Assembly: GCA_023229685.1 (NCBI GenBank)
Contig: JALNYT010000002.1
Span: 434,001 to 498,000 of the forward strand
Reading direction: 5' to 3'
From: Sulfuritalea sp.
GTDB lineage: Bacteria > Pseudomonadota > Gammaproteobacteria > Burkholderiales > Rhodocyclaceae
Length of the DNA stretch: 64,000 nt
The stretch's first letter is position 1. Each line of letters starts with the position of its first letter. The notes under the pieces are model-generated. The model was not told the origin of the DNA. It made no database searches and saw only the letters and a list, made by a program, of their open reading frames with translations. Below, piece after piece: positions 16,680 to 26,631 of the stretch. A program made the translations under genes and the position numbers.

Positions 16680-17057
16680 TCACGCCTCAATTACCCCGTC
16701 CACGTAATACCAGCGGCCGTCCTCGCGCACGAAGCGGCTGATTTCATGCATTCGTTGTGCACGTCCGCCGACGCGGCAGCGGGCGACGAATTCGACGCTT
16801 GCCGTGTTAGCCGTTTCTGTATGCGTTTTGACTTGCAGTCCGAGCCATTTCGGCGGTGCGGCGGCCAGATCCAGCGCCGCCGGGCGGGTGGACGCGTGCC
16901 AGGTGGCCAGCAGATAGTCCTCCAGTTGCAGCACATAGGCACTGTAGCGCGAGCGCATCAGCGACTCGGCATCAGGCGCCGGGCTTCCCTCATGGTAGAG
17001 CCCGCAGCACGCCGTGTAGGCGAGTGGACGACCGCAGGGACAGGGCTGCGGGATCAG
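16680..17057 (-). CDS. YchJ-family SEC-C motif protein
   Basis: A small cytosolic zinc protein of the YchJ (UPF0225) family. The SEC-C type zinc motif is at the very N-terminus (PCPCGRPLAYTACCGLYHEG), followed by the family core SLMRSRYSAYVLQLEDYL, WHASTRPA and an NTF2-like C-terminal part ending RWYYVDG. No ATG precedes the motif; the most likely start is a CTG at 17057 overlapping the upstream stop, which gives 125 residues, close to the family length. The function of the family is unknown. Confidence 0.8.
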   Translation of the reverse strand: MIPQPCPCGRPLAYTACCGLYHEGSPAPDAESLMRSRYSAYVLQLEDYLLATWHASTRPAALDLAAAPPKWLGLQVKTHTETANTASVEFVARCRVGGRAQRMHEISRFVREDGRWYYVDGVIEA

Positions 17058-17287
17058 GGGTGCTTGCCCGGCTCGGGCGGCAGGGCGCATTTCTGGCAGT
17101 CGCGACCGAAGGGTGAAAGGTAGCGCCACCAGATCCAGATCAGCGCCGGCAGCACGGCGATCAGCGCGATATCGCTCCAGCCCGGCTGCGTCAACTCGCC
17201 GTGCCACCACGCGACGGCGGCACGCAGGGCTTCGATCAGCAACACCATGTAGGTGAAGCCGGCGGCCAGCAGCACGACGCGCCTCAT
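17054..17287 (-). CDS. Small membrane protein (77 aa), function unknown
   Basis: Two hydrophobic segments (VVLLAAGFTYMVLLIEALRA and DIALIAVLPALIWIWWRYL) suggest a two-helix inner-membrane protein; the tail SPFGRDCQKCALPPEPGKHP has a CxxC. No family recognised. Its ATG overlaps the dacB stop (ATGA), and its stop overlaps the proposed YchJ start, so it is embedded in a coupled three-gene unit. Confidence 0.65.
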   Translation of the reverse strand: MRRVVLLAAGFTYMVLLIEALRAAVAWWHGELTQPGWSDIALIAVLPALIWIWWRYLSPFGRDCQKCALPPEPGKHP

Positions 17288-18702
17288 GCTCCACCCCGCT
17301 CATACACCCATTCCAGCAGGGCATCCTGCGCCGCCTGAGCGGCTCCGGCATGGGCGTGATTGACAAAGAACACCACGATCCAGCGCCGCCCGTTCTTGTC
17401 CAGCACATAGCCGGCAATGCTGCGTACGCCTTCCAGCGAGCCGGTCTTGATATGTGCCTGGCCGGCCACGCCGTTCTGCTTGAGACGCTTTTTCATGGTG
17501 CCGTCGGTGGCGGTCACCGGCAGCGAGGCCATCAGCTCGGGCATTACCGAACTTTTCCATGCCGCCTGCAACAGGCGGCCCAGGCTTTCCGCAGAAATCC
17601 GCTCGCGGCGCGACAGGCCGGAGCCGTTTTCGAGCACCAGCTCCGGCACACCGAGACCCCGCGCGTCGAGCCAGGAACGGATCGCCGCGGCGCCGTCCTC
17701 GGCGCTCGCCGGGCGGCGTCCGGCTTCCATGCCCAGCGTCAGAAACAGCTGGCGCGCCATGACGTTGTTGGAGAACTTGTTGATGTCGCGCACCACTTCT
17801 GCAAGAGTCGGCGATGGCAGCACGCCGACCGCACGCGCATCAACCGGAACCGGACCTTCGCGGACGCCGCCGGCCAAGGAACCGCCGAGCTCCGCCCATA
17901 ACTGGAGGAAGACGCCGAGCACGAATTGCGGGTGTTCCTCCACGGCGAGGTTCCAGCGCTGCTCGCCGCAACTCTGGGGAAACGCGCCGGTCAGTACCAC
18001 CCGCGTCGTCAGTCCGTGGCTGAAGACGTCGGCGCGCAGACGTTCCTTCCAGTCACCGCAGCCATTGCCGTTGCCCAGGGTGATCTTGTTGACCAGGTCG
18101 AGATTGGTTGGCGCCGGCTCCATGGTGACATTCAGGGTTCTCTTCTCCAGATCGGGAATCAGCTGCAGGGTGACCGCCTTGAAGTTGACCAACAAGGCAT
18201 CGGGGGCGACGTTGTAGGGGCGCATTGGCTGCGCGTCGAAGTGTCCCGGTTCGGCCGCGCTGATGGCAAAGGCGCCACGATCCAGCACCAGGTCGCCGCG
18301 AATTTCCCTGATGCCGCGAGCGCGTATCTGTCGCAGCAGGCGCTCGAATCGGTCATAGGTGAGCTTGGGATCGCCGCCGCCGCGCAGGTACAGATCGCCG
18401 CTCAGCACGCCGTCGTTCAGTGCGCCGCTGGCAAAGGCTTCCGTCTTCCAGGCATAGGCCGGCCCCAGCAGGTCGAGCGCGGCGTAGGTGGTGACCAGTT
18501 TCATGGTCGACGCCGGATTCATGGCGAGACGGGCGTTGACGGCCAGGCGTGGCCTGGCGGCGTCCACTTCCCGGACCCAGACGGCCGCCGCCGCGACGGG
18601 AATGCCGGCGCCTTTCAGCGCCTGCGCCACCGGGGCGGGCAAGTCGTTGGCGGCTGCCTGCAGCGCCCACAGGCAAAGCCAGGAGAAGAATAAGTTGCGC
18701 AT
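17284..18702 (-). CDS. dacB: D-alanyl-D-alanine carboxypeptidase/endopeptidase, PBP4 type
   Basis: Periplasmic penicillin-binding protein that trims or cuts peptidoglycan cross-links (peptidase S13). A signal peptide (FFSWLCLWALQAAAND) precedes the mature domain. The SxxK motif is STMK (Ser65-Lys68), the SxN motif is in KFSNNVMARQL and the KTG motif is in HIKTGSLEG. The long insertion between SxxK and SxN that marks PBP4-type enzymes is present. I use the ATG at 18702, two codons into the open frame, because the signal peptide starts there. 472 aa. Confidence 0.93.
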   Translation of the reverse strand: MRNLFFSWLCLWALQAAANDLPAPVAQALKGAGIPVAAAAVWVREVDAARPRLAVNARLAMNPASTMKLVTTYAALDLLGPAYAWKTEAFASGALNDGVLSGDLYLRGGGDPKLTYDRFERLLRQIRARGIREIRGDLVLDRGAFAISAAEPGHFDAQPMRPYNVAPDALLVNFKAVTLQLIPDLEKRTLNVTMEPAPTNLDLVNKITLGNGNGCGDWKERLRADVFSHGLTTRVVLTGAFPQSCGEQRWNLAVEEHPQFVLGVFLQLWAELGGSLAGGVREGPVPVDARAVGVLPSPTLAEVVRDINKFSNNVMARQLFLTLGMEAGRRPASAEDGAAAIRSWLDARGLGVPELVLENGSGLSRRERISAESLGRLLQAAWKSSVMPELMASLPVTATDGTMKKRLKQNGVAGQAHIKTGSLEGVRSIAGYVLDKNGRRWIVVFFVNHAHAGAAQAAQDALLEWVYERGGA

Positions 18703-18718
18703 GGCCACATCTTATCGC

Positions 18719-18790
18719 GGGGATACCGTCCCCGGCTCTCGCCTTGGCCTTGCACGCCCGAGATTTCGCTTTGCGAGCGGGCGACATATA
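18719..18790. repeat. Fragment of a dispersed repeat (GGGGATACCGTCCC family)
   Basis: The 14-base word GGGGATACCGTCCC (18719-18732) recurs at 30841-30854, and TTCGCTTTGCG (near 18768) recurs inverted at about 30881-30891. The segment fills the gap between dacB and the acetoacetyl-CoA synthetase gene and codes for nothing obvious. Confidence 0.55.
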
Positions 18791-18823
18791 GAATCAGCCA
18801 GCGAAACGAGGGGGCGATCAAGT

Positions 18824-20818
18824 ATGGAAAATCCCGCAAGCGTGCTGCAACCGGCGTGGCAGCCATCGGCCACCACGATAAATGCGGCGAAGATCACCGC
18901 CTTCACCGACTGGCTGGCGGCCGAGCGCGGCTTGAGATTCGCCGACTACGACGCCCTCTGGCGCTGGTCGGTGGCTGATCTCGAGGGCTTCTGGGGCGCC
19001 GTCTGGGATTACTTTGCGATCCCCGCCACAACGCCGCGTACCAGGGTGCTGGCCGATGCGCGGATGCCCGGTGCGCAATGGTTTCCCGGGGTGACGCTGA
19101 ACTACGTCGACCAAGTCTTCCGTCATGCCACGCCGATCCGCCCGGCAGTCGTTGCCCGCAACGAAGCCGGCGTCGATTGCGAGCTGAGCTGGTCCGAACT
19201 GCAGCGTCAGGTCGGTGCGCTGGCGGCCAGCCTGCGCGCCATGGGCGTCACGCGCGGCGACCGCGTCGTGGCCTATCTGCCCAACGTCCCCGAAACGGTG
19301 GTGGCCTTCCTCGCCGTGGCCAGCCTGGGCGCGATCTGGTCGGCTTGCTCGCCCGACATGGGGCGGATTGCCGTGCTCGATCGCTTTCGCCAGATCGCGC
19401 CGAAGGTGATGATCGCGGTTGACGGTTACCGCTATGGCGGCAAAGCGCATGACCGTCGCGCGCTGATCCATGAGCTGCTGGCGGAACTGCCGAGCATCGA
19501 CCACATGGTGCTGCTGCCCAGCCTCGATGCGCAGGCCGATCCCGCCGAGTTTGCCCACTGCACGACCTGGGCGGCAGCGACCGCCGGCAGTGCACCGCTG
19601 CAGGTCGAGCACGTGTCCTTCGAGCATCCGCTCTGGGTGGTGTATTCCTCGGGCACCACGGGGCTGCCCAAGCCGATCGTGCATTCGCACGGCGGCATCG
19701 TGGTCGAGCAGGTCAAGCTCGGCGCCTTTCATCTCGATCTCGGCCCGGAAGATCGCTTTCACTGGTTTTCGAGCAGCGGCTGGATCATGTGGAACTGCCA
19801 GATGATGGGCCTGCTGCTGGGCAGCACCATCTGCATCTACGACGGCAACCCGGGCTGGCCGGACTGGAATGCCCTGTGGCGCTTCGTCGGCGAAACCCGC
19901 GTGACATTCTTCGGCGCCGGCGCCGCGTTCTTCCTGTCCTGCCTGAAGGCCCATGTCGAACCGAATCAGGTCGCCGACCTTTCGCACCTCCGCGCCGTCG
20001 GCTCCACCGGGTCGCCGCTGCCGCCGGAAGGCTATCAGTGGATTTACGACCACGTGCGGCGCGACATCTGGCTCAATCCGATCTCCGGTGGCACCGATTT
20101 CGCCGGCTGTTTCGTCGGCGGCGTGCCGACGCTCCCAGTGTATCTGGGGGAGATGCAATGCCGCTGCCTAGGCGCCAAGGTGGAAGCGTTCGACGAAGCC
20201 GGCCGCGCGCTGATCGACGAAGTCGGCGAACTGGTCTGCAGCGCGCCGATGCCTTCGATGCCGCTCAAGTTCTGGAACGACCCGGAAGATCGCCGCTACC
20301 GCGAGAGCTACTTCGACATGTACCCCGGCATCTGGCGCCATGGCGACTGGCTGCGCATCACGCCGCGCGGCGGCGCCATCATCTACGGCCGTTCGGATGC
20401 CACCATCAACCGTTATGGCATTCGCATGGGCACCAGCGAGCTATACCGCGCCGTCGAGGAACTGACCGAAGTGCTGGACAGCCTGGTGGTCGATCTCGAG
20501 TTTCTCGGCCGCGAATCCTGGATGCCGTTGTTCGTCGTCATGCGCCCCGGGCATGAACTGACGCCGGAACTCGAAGTGACGTTGCGCGAGCGGATCAAGG
20601 TCGCCCTGTCGCCGCGGCATGTGCCCAACGAGATCTTTCAGGTGGCCGAGATTCCGCGCACGCTGTCAGGCAAGAAGATGGAACTGCCGGTCAAGAAACT
20701 GCTGCTCGGCCATGCCCTGGACAAGATTGCCAACCCCGACTCGATGGCCAATCCGGGCAGCCTGCAATGGTTCGTCGAGTTGGCCGTAAAGCGTTCTGCG
20801 GCGGAGCGCGAGGCATGA
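18824..20818 (+). CDS. aacS: Acetoacetyl-CoA synthetase
   Basis: Adenylate-forming ligase that activates acetoacetate (or a related short acid) with CoA, feeding ketone-body or polyhydroxybutyrate metabolism. The ATP-binding motif SSGTTGLPKPIVHSHGG is near residue 274; SGGTDFAGCFVGGVPTLPVY and the acylation lysine region RTLSGKKMELPVKK are typical of the acetoacetyl-CoA synthetase branch rather than Acs. The ATG at 18824 gives 664 aa, the family length; the longer frame runs into repeat sequence. It overlaps a flavin reductase-like gene. Confidence 0.9.
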   Translation: MENPASVLQPAWQPSATTINAAKITAFTDWLAAERGLRFADYDALWRWSVADLEGFWGAVWDYFAIPATTPRTRVLADARMPGAQWFPGVTLNYVDQVFRHATPIRPAVVARNEAGVDCELSWSELQRQVGALAASLRAMGVTRGDRVVAYLPNVPETVVAFLAVASLGAIWSACSPDMGRIAVLDRFRQIAPKVMIAVDGYRYGGKAHDRRALIHELLAELPSIDHMVLLPSLDAQADPAEFAHCTTWAAATAGSAPLQVEHVSFEHPLWVVYSSGTTGLPKPIVHSHGGIVVEQVKLGAFHLDLGPEDRFHWFSSSGWIMWNCQMMGLLLGSTICIYDGNPGWPDWNALWRFVGETRVTFFGAGAAFFLSCLKAHVEPNQVADLSHLRAVGSTGSPLPPEGYQWIYDHVRRDIWLNPISGGTDFAGCFVGGVPTLPVYLGEMQCRCLGAKVEAFDEAGRALIDEVGELVCSAPMPSMPLKFWNDPEDRRYRESYFDMYPGIWRHGDWLRITPRGGAIIYGRSDATINRYGIRMGTSELYRAVEELTEVLDSLVVDLEFLGRESWMPLFVVMRPGHELTPELEVTLRERIKVALSPRHVPNEIFQVAEIPRTLSGKKMELPVKKLLLGHALDKIANPDSMANPGSLQWFVELAVKRSAAEREA

Positions 20819-21372
20819 ACCCGCGCATTGCCGTGCCGCTGCCCAAAGCCTACCGGCTGCTCAACCACGGCCCCACCGTGCTGGTCTCCAGTGCTCACGG
20901 CGGGCGGCGCAATGTGATGGCGGCGTCATGGTCGATGCCGCTCGACTTCGATCCGCCCAAGGTGGCGGTAGTGATCGACAAATCCACCCTGACCCGCGAG
21001 CTGGTCGAGGCCTCGGGCGAGTTCGTGCTTAACGTGCCGTCACGGCGGCAGGCGGCAATGACGCTGGCGGTCGGTACACAGTCGGGGCGGGAGACCGACA
21101 AGTTTTCAATAGTCGGCGTTGGTGCTGCGGCGGCAAGCCTGGTCGGAGCCCCGCTGATCGACGGTTGCCTGGCCTGGCTCGAATGTCGGGTGATACCAGA
21201 GCCACGCAATCAGCAGGCTTATGACCTGTTCCTCGCCGAGGTGGTCGCCGCCTGGGCCGACCCGGCGGTGTTTTCCAATGGCCGCTGGCACTTTGCGGAC
21301 GACCAGTGGCGCAGCATCCACTACCTGTCCGGCGGCAGCTTCTTCGCCACCGGCGATGCGTTCGACGTCTAG
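20815..21372 (+). CDS. Flavin reductase-like FMN-binding protein
   Basis: A split-barrel flavoprotein (flavin_Reduct family). RNVMAASWSMPLDFDPPKVAVVI is the typical FMN-binding part, and the ELVEASGEFVLNVPS and GGSFFATGDAFDV pieces match. 185 aa. The ATG overlaps the aacS stop, so they are coupled, though the functional connection is unclear. It could be an FMN reductase for an oxygenase or a small oxidoreductase. It ends in a 4-base convergent overlap with the NnrU-like gene. Confidence 0.85.
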   Translation: MNPRIAVPLPKAYRLLNHGPTVLVSSAHGGRRNVMAASWSMPLDFDPPKVAVVIDKSTLTRELVEASGEFVLNVPSRRQAAMTLAVGTQSGRETDKFSIVGVGAAAASLVGAPLIDGCLAWLECRVIPEPRNQQAYDLFLAEVVAAWADPAVFSNGRWHFADDQWRSIHYLSGGSFFATGDAFDV

Positions 21373-21947
21373 CCGAAGGGCTGCACCCCGATCAGCCAGA
21401 GATGGCCGTAAAGCGCAAACAGCGCCCAGGCGACGAGGCCGATCGCCATCGCCATCGCATCGCGCGACCAGCCGACTACCGGGTAAGTGCGGCCTGCGGC
21501 CCGGTCACGCTTTCGCGCCGAGACAAAGTCCAGCACTGCCCAGATCAGGAAGGCGCCGAACAGAACAACGGCGGCGAGCTTGCCGTTGACCAGCAGGTGG
21601 GCCAGCGCCCAGAACTTCACGCCGAGCACCATCGGATGGCCGACAAGGGCCTTGATGTGGCTGCCCGGAAGGTAGGCCGCCACCAGGAGAATGAAGGCCG
21701 GGAGAATCAACGAGGCGGCCAGGTGCCGCGTCCAGATCGGCGTGGTCCAGAGCATGGGAGAGTCTGCACGAGCCATGCCGTAACCCCAGATGATCAGCCC
21801 CAAACCAACGGCAGAGACGAGTGAGTACACACCTTTCCAGCGCATTTCGCCAAGGCGGGCAATCTGCGCGTCGCGCCAGTCGCCGGCAAAGATGCGCAGC
21901 GAATGGGTGCCGAGGAAAACAATCAAACCGAGGATCAGGAAACTCAT
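21369..21947 (-). CDS. NnrU-family membrane protein
   Basis: A polytopic inner-membrane protein (about five or six helices). MSFLILGLIVFLGTHSLRIF at the start and GHPMVLGVKFWALAHLLVNG in the middle are characteristic of NnrU, which was first met in denitrification gene clusters and is related to methyltransferase-like membrane proteins. Its role in NO metabolism is by association only. The ATG at 21947 begins the first helix. 192 aa, normal. Confidence 0.85.
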   Translation of the reverse strand: MSFLILGLIVFLGTHSLRIFAGDWRDAQIARLGEMRWKGVYSLVSAVGLGLIIWGYGMARADSPMLWTTPIWTRHLAASLILPAFILLVAAYLPGSHIKALVGHPMVLGVKFWALAHLLVNGKLAAVVLFGAFLIWAVLDFVSARKRDRAAGRTYPVVGWSRDAMAMAIGLVAWALFALYGHLWLIGVQPFG

Positions 21948-22039
21948 TGCGACTCTTTCTGCAACACTGAAGTGCCGCGATGATACTTGCGATTTAAACG
22001 TTCCGGGCCCATCTTGGGGGTATCGCAAGGAGAACTCCC

Positions 22040-22897
22040 ATGTCCGTTCGCCGCCTGCAACAGATCATCCGCTCCGTCGCCACCTCGGATGGCGCCGGTG
22101 TCAGCCTGCGCCGCAGCCTCGGTCAGTCGCAATCGGCGCGCGTCGATCCCTTCCTGATGCTCGACGAGTTCTTCTCGGACAACCCGGACGACTACATTGC
22201 CGGCTTCCCGTCGCATCCGCATCGCGGCTTCGAGACCGTGACCTATATGCTCGATGGCCACATGCTGCACGAGGACCATCTCGGCAATCGCGGCGATCTG
22301 CTGCCCGGCGGTGCGCAATGGATGACCGCCGGGCGCGGCATCATCCACTCGGAAATGCCGCAGCAGGAGAGCGGGCGCATGCGCGGCTTCCAGCTCTGGA
22401 TCAACCTGCCGGCCGCGGAAAAAATGAAGCCGGCGCACTATCGCGACATCCGCCCCGAGGAGATTCCGCTGGCAGACCTGCCGGGTGGCGGCGAGGTCAG
22501 GGTGATTGCCGGCGGTATCGTGGTCGAAGGTCGCGAGATCGCCGGCCCGGTGCAGGGCCTGTCGACCGAAGCGCTCTACATCGATGTGCACCTGCCGGCC
22601 GGCGGGCACTTCGCTCAAACCGTGGCGGCAGGTCACAGCGCCTTCGTCTATGCCTACGAGGGCAGCCTGGCGATCGGCCCGGCCGACGAGCCCCGCCCTT
22701 TGTCGGCACAGGACGCCGGCGTGCTCTCCGCCGGCGAACGGGTGGAAATCAGCGCTACAGCGGGTCCTGCCCGTTTCCTGCTGCTGGCAGCGCGGCCTTT
22801 GGGCGAGCCGGTGGTCCAGCACGGCCCCTTCGTGATGAACACGCGCGAGGAAATCGAACAAGCCATTGCCGACTACCGCAACGACCGGCTGGTTTGA
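22040..22897 (+). CDS. Pirin family protein
   Basis: A bicupin iron-binding protein; bacterial pirins can be quercetin dioxygenases or redox-linked regulators. The N-terminal cupin contains DPFLMLDEFFSDNPDDYIAG, FPSHPHRGFETVTYML and WMTAGRGIIHSEMPQ with the metal histidines and glutamate; the C-terminal cupin ends NTREEIEQAIADYRNDRL. Strong GGAG lies upstream of the ATG. 285 aa, full length. Single gene, followed by the groE control region. Confidence 0.93.
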   Translation: MSVRRLQQIIRSVATSDGAGVSLRRSLGQSQSARVDPFLMLDEFFSDNPDDYIAGFPSHPHRGFETVTYMLDGHMLHEDHLGNRGDLLPGGAQWMTAGRGIIHSEMPQQESGRMRGFQLWINLPAAEKMKPAHYRDIRPEEIPLADLPGGGEVRVIAGGIVVEGREIAGPVQGLSTEALYIDVHLPAGGHFAQTVAAGHSAFVYAYEGSLAIGPADEPRPLSAQDAGVLSAGERVEISATAGPARFLLLAARPLGEPVVQHGPFVMNTREEIEQAIADYRNDRLV

Positions 22898-22917
22898 GCC
22901 ATTTTTTCGGCTACCCC

Positions 22918-22947
22918 CTTGAAGAATCGGTCTTTAGGCCCTATTAT
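22918..22947 (+). promoter_or_regulatory. groE promoter (sigma-70, with sigma-32-like sequence)
   Basis: TTGAAG (22919-22924) and TATTAT (22942-22947) are separated by exactly 17 bases, a sigma-70 layout. The same bases read CTTGAAG followed after 14 bases by CCCTATTAT, close to the sigma-32 consensus. The -10 end abuts the CIRCE operator. Confidence 0.7.
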
Positions 22948-22973
22948 TAGCACTCGTTGGCGATGAGTGCTAA
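22947..22973. promoter_or_regulatory. CIRCE operator for HrcA
   Basis: TTAGCACTC (22947-22955), nine bases, then GAGTGCTAA (22965-22973): an exact match to the CIRCE consensus. HrcA binding here would block the groES-groEL promoter until heat or misfolding titrates GroEL away. Confidence 0.97.
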
Positions 22974-23060
22974 TAGTTTGTCATCCGCCCGACTCAGACC
23001 TGCGGCCCGGCCGCACCGGCTTATTTCTGTAACAACCCAGTTTAAGAGGAGCTCAACCCC

Positions 23061-23351
23061 ATGAAAATTCGTCCTTTGCATGATCGCGTTATCGTTAAGC
23101 GTGTCGAAGAAGAGAAGAAGACCGCCTCCGGAATCGTCATCCCCGACAACGTCGCCGAGAAGCCCGACCAGGGCGAAGTGAAGGCTGTCGGCAACGGCAA
23201 GATTCAGGAAGACGGGAAGGTTCGTCCCATGGCACTCAAGGTCGGTGACCGCGTGCTGTTCGGCAAGTACTCCGGCCAGACCGTCAAGGTCGATGGCGAA
23301 GAACTGCTGGTTATGCGCGAAGAAGACATCATGGGCGTAGTTGAGCTCTAA
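23061..23351 (+). CDS. groES: Co-chaperonin GroES
   Basis: Heptameric lid of the GroEL chamber. MKIRPLHDRVIVKRVEEE, the mobile-loop region EEEKKTASGIVIPD and the C-terminal VMREEDIMGVVEL are classic. 96 aa. A good ribosome-binding site (AAGAGGAG) precedes the ATG. It is 30 bases upstream of groEL in one CIRCE-controlled operon. Confidence 0.99.
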   Translation: MKIRPLHDRVIVKRVEEEKKTASGIVIPDNVAEKPDQGEVKAVGNGKIQEDGKVRPMALKVGDRVLFGKYSGQTVKVDGEELLVMREEDIMGVVEL

Positions 23352-23380
23352 TCACTACAGAATTACAGGAGATATACACA

Positions 23381-25033
<1,653 letters not shown>

Positions 25034-25069
25034 TCGGCTTCACCGATTGCATATCCAGTGGAAGGAACC

Positions 25070-25091
25070 GGAGGAAACCCAGGTTTCCTCC
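25070..25091. other. Perfect 10-bp inverted repeat after groEL
   Basis: GGAGGAAACC (25070-25079) and GGTTTCCTCC (25082-25091) are separated by two bases; flanking GGAAGGAA and TTCCTTC can extend pairing imperfectly. No T-run follows, so it is not itself a standard terminator; it may stabilise the groE message 3' end. The remaining part of this 330-base gap holds the terminator and no gene that I can see. Confidence 0.65.
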
Positions 25092-25123
25092 CGTTACCCA
25101 CCTTCCTTCTGGGATCGCTCCGA

Positions 25124-25152
25124 AAAGCCCGGCCTTTATGGCCGGGCTTTTT
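25124..25152 (+). terminator. Rho-independent terminator after groESL
   Basis: AAAGCCCGGCC (25124-25134), loop TTTAT, GGCCGGGCTTT (25140-25150), then more T. A strong eleven-base stem. Confidence 0.93.
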
Positions 25153-25363
25153 CATGGCGCTCACTGCGCGGGGGGCAGTATTGCGCGTGGATTCGACGAC
25201 CGGATGCGCGCAAGGCCTTGCCCTTTTTGCGGACCGCTCCGGTCTGGTCCGCTGCGTAAGTTATGCGACCGGGGCCGCGGCGTGTTTTGTTTGAAAAACT
25301 AATACCCGACGAGGCATCGGACAAGCTATCATTTCCCCATAATTCTTATAAAGGAGGCTGGCC

Positions 25364-25873
25364 ATGAGCGGCGAAGGCATCTATCACAAGACTGAAAAGG
25401 CACGAACCGAGATTGCGACTCGCGCCAACAAGCTCGGCCTGCGGGAGCGGGCTATGCTCATCATGGTGGACGACAAGACCTCGCGTAGCGGTCTGCTGTT
25501 GAAAAACCCCCACCCGACCAGCGAAGGTATTCTCAACACCCTGCTGGCGGACGGCTACATCGAGATCGTTGGCGGCAATCAGCCTGTCGCCGAGGCAACA
25601 CCTGCGGCTGCGGCCGCTCCCGCAAGTCCGGTGGCAAACCAGCCGCCGGTCGAGGTTTCGCTGGTATCGGCCTCGCGCTTCGCTTGTCGCGCCCTGGTGA
25701 CTGTTCTTGGGCCAGGAGCGGACGATCTGACCTCTCTGGTCGAGAAGTGCAAGGATCTGGACGAGCTCACGGCCAGACTCGAAAAATGTCGCATGGTTAT
25801 CCAGGGCATGGCCGGCAAGAAAAAGGCGGACGAATTCTGGGCGGGCGTCAGCGCCCGTTTGCCACAGGGGTGA
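25364..25873 (+). CDS. Hypothetical two-domain protein (169 aa)
   Basis: Not a family I can name. The N-terminal 70 residues (KTEKARTEIATRANKLGLRE and SEGILNTLLADGYIEIV) look like a small winged-helix or FlhD-like fold; an Ala/Pro-rich linker (about residues 75-100) follows; the C-terminal part (LVTVLGPGADDLTSLVEKCK and MVIQGMAGKKKADEFWAGV) is helical. A strong ribosome-binding site (AAAGGAGG) precedes the ATG. It lies upstream of a response regulator gene on the same strand, but a palindrome separates them. A DNA-binding or signalling role is possible but not shown. Confidence 0.7.
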   Translation: MSGEGIYHKTEKARTEIATRANKLGLRERAMLIMVDDKTSRSGLLLKNPHPTSEGILNTLLADGYIEIVGGNQPVAEATPAAAAAPASPVANQPPVEVSLVSASRFACRALVTVLGPGADDLTSLVEKCKDLDELTARLEKCRMVIQGMAGKKKADEFWAGVSARLPQG

Positions 25874-25881
25874 ATCGTAGC

Positions 25882-25895
25882 AACCTGCGCAGGTT
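25882..25895. promoter_or_regulatory. Perfect 14-bp palindrome before the response regulator gene
   Basis: AACCTGCGCAGGTT sits between the stop of the hypothetical gene (25873) and the regulator start (25908). It could be an operator or a small hairpin affecting translation of the regulator. No known regulator site is recognised. Confidence 0.4.
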
Positions 25896-25907
25896 CATGA
25901 CGTCGCC

Positions 25908-26603
25908 ATGAGACTATTGCTAGCAGAAGACGACCGCATCATTTCCCAGGGGCTGATCGCCGCCCTGCGCAAAACCGGCTACGCCGTGGATCATGTCAAT
26001 AACGGTGCGGATGCCGACACGGCCCTGCTTTCCCAACCCTACGACTTGCTGATCCTTGATCTGGGTTTGCCGCGTCTGCCGGGCATCGATGTGCTCAGGC
26101 GTCTGCGTGCGCGCAAACTCACCATGCCGGTACTGGTGCTGACGGCACAGGACGGCGTCGAAGACCGGGTGCGCGGACTCGATGCCGGCGCCGACGATTA
26201 CCTGACCAAGCCTTTCGCGCTGCCGGAACTGTTTGCCCGGGTGCGGGCACTCACGCGCCGCGGCACCGGCAATCCGACGCGGATCGAGGTCGGCCCCTTG
26301 TCGTACGACCAGTCCGAGCGCATTGCCCGCATCAATGGCGAACTCGTTGACCTGTCGGCGCGTGAACTGGCGCTGTTCGAAATCCTGCTGCTGCGCGCCG
26401 GACGTCTGGTGGCGAAGGAACAACTGGTCGACCAATTGTGTAGTTGGGGCGAGGAAGTCAGCAACAACGCCATCGAGGTCTACATCCATCGTCTGCGCAA
26501 GAAGCTCGAACCCGGCGGCACCCGCATCGTGACGGTGCGCGGCTTGGGCTATTGCCTGGAGAAACCGGCCGAACCGGCAGACTCGACAGTTGGCAAAGCC
26601 TGA
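25908..26603 (+). CDS. OmpR-family response regulator, TctD/QseB-like
   Basis: DNA-binding half of a two-component system. Receiver domain with acidic pair in LLAEDDRIIS, phospho-acceptor Asp51 in DLLILDLGLP, Thr in LVLTAQDG and Lys in YLTKPFAL; winged-helix domain ends VYIHRLRKKLEP and IVTVRGLGYCLEKP. 231 aa. Followed after 28 bases by its histidine kinase and then by a transporter operon with tandem boxes in its promoter, which are its likely targets. Confidence 0.93.
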   Translation: MRLLLAEDDRIISQGLIAALRKTGYAVDHVNNGADADTALLSQPYDLLILDLGLPRLPGIDVLRRLRARKLTMPVLVLTAQDGVEDRVRGLDAGADDYLTKPFALPELFARVRALTRRGTGNPTRIEVGPLSYDQSERIARINGELVDLSARELALFEILLLRAGRLVAKEQLVDQLCSWGEEVSNNAIEVYIHRLRKKLEPGGTRIVTVRGLGYCLEKPAEPADSTVGKA

Positions 26604-26631
26604 TGCCGTCCCCCGAAGCGGAATCGTAGGC

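Noticed and set aside
18818..20158. 446-codon minus-strand frame
   Set aside because: Antisense shadow of the acetoacetyl-CoA synthetase gene.
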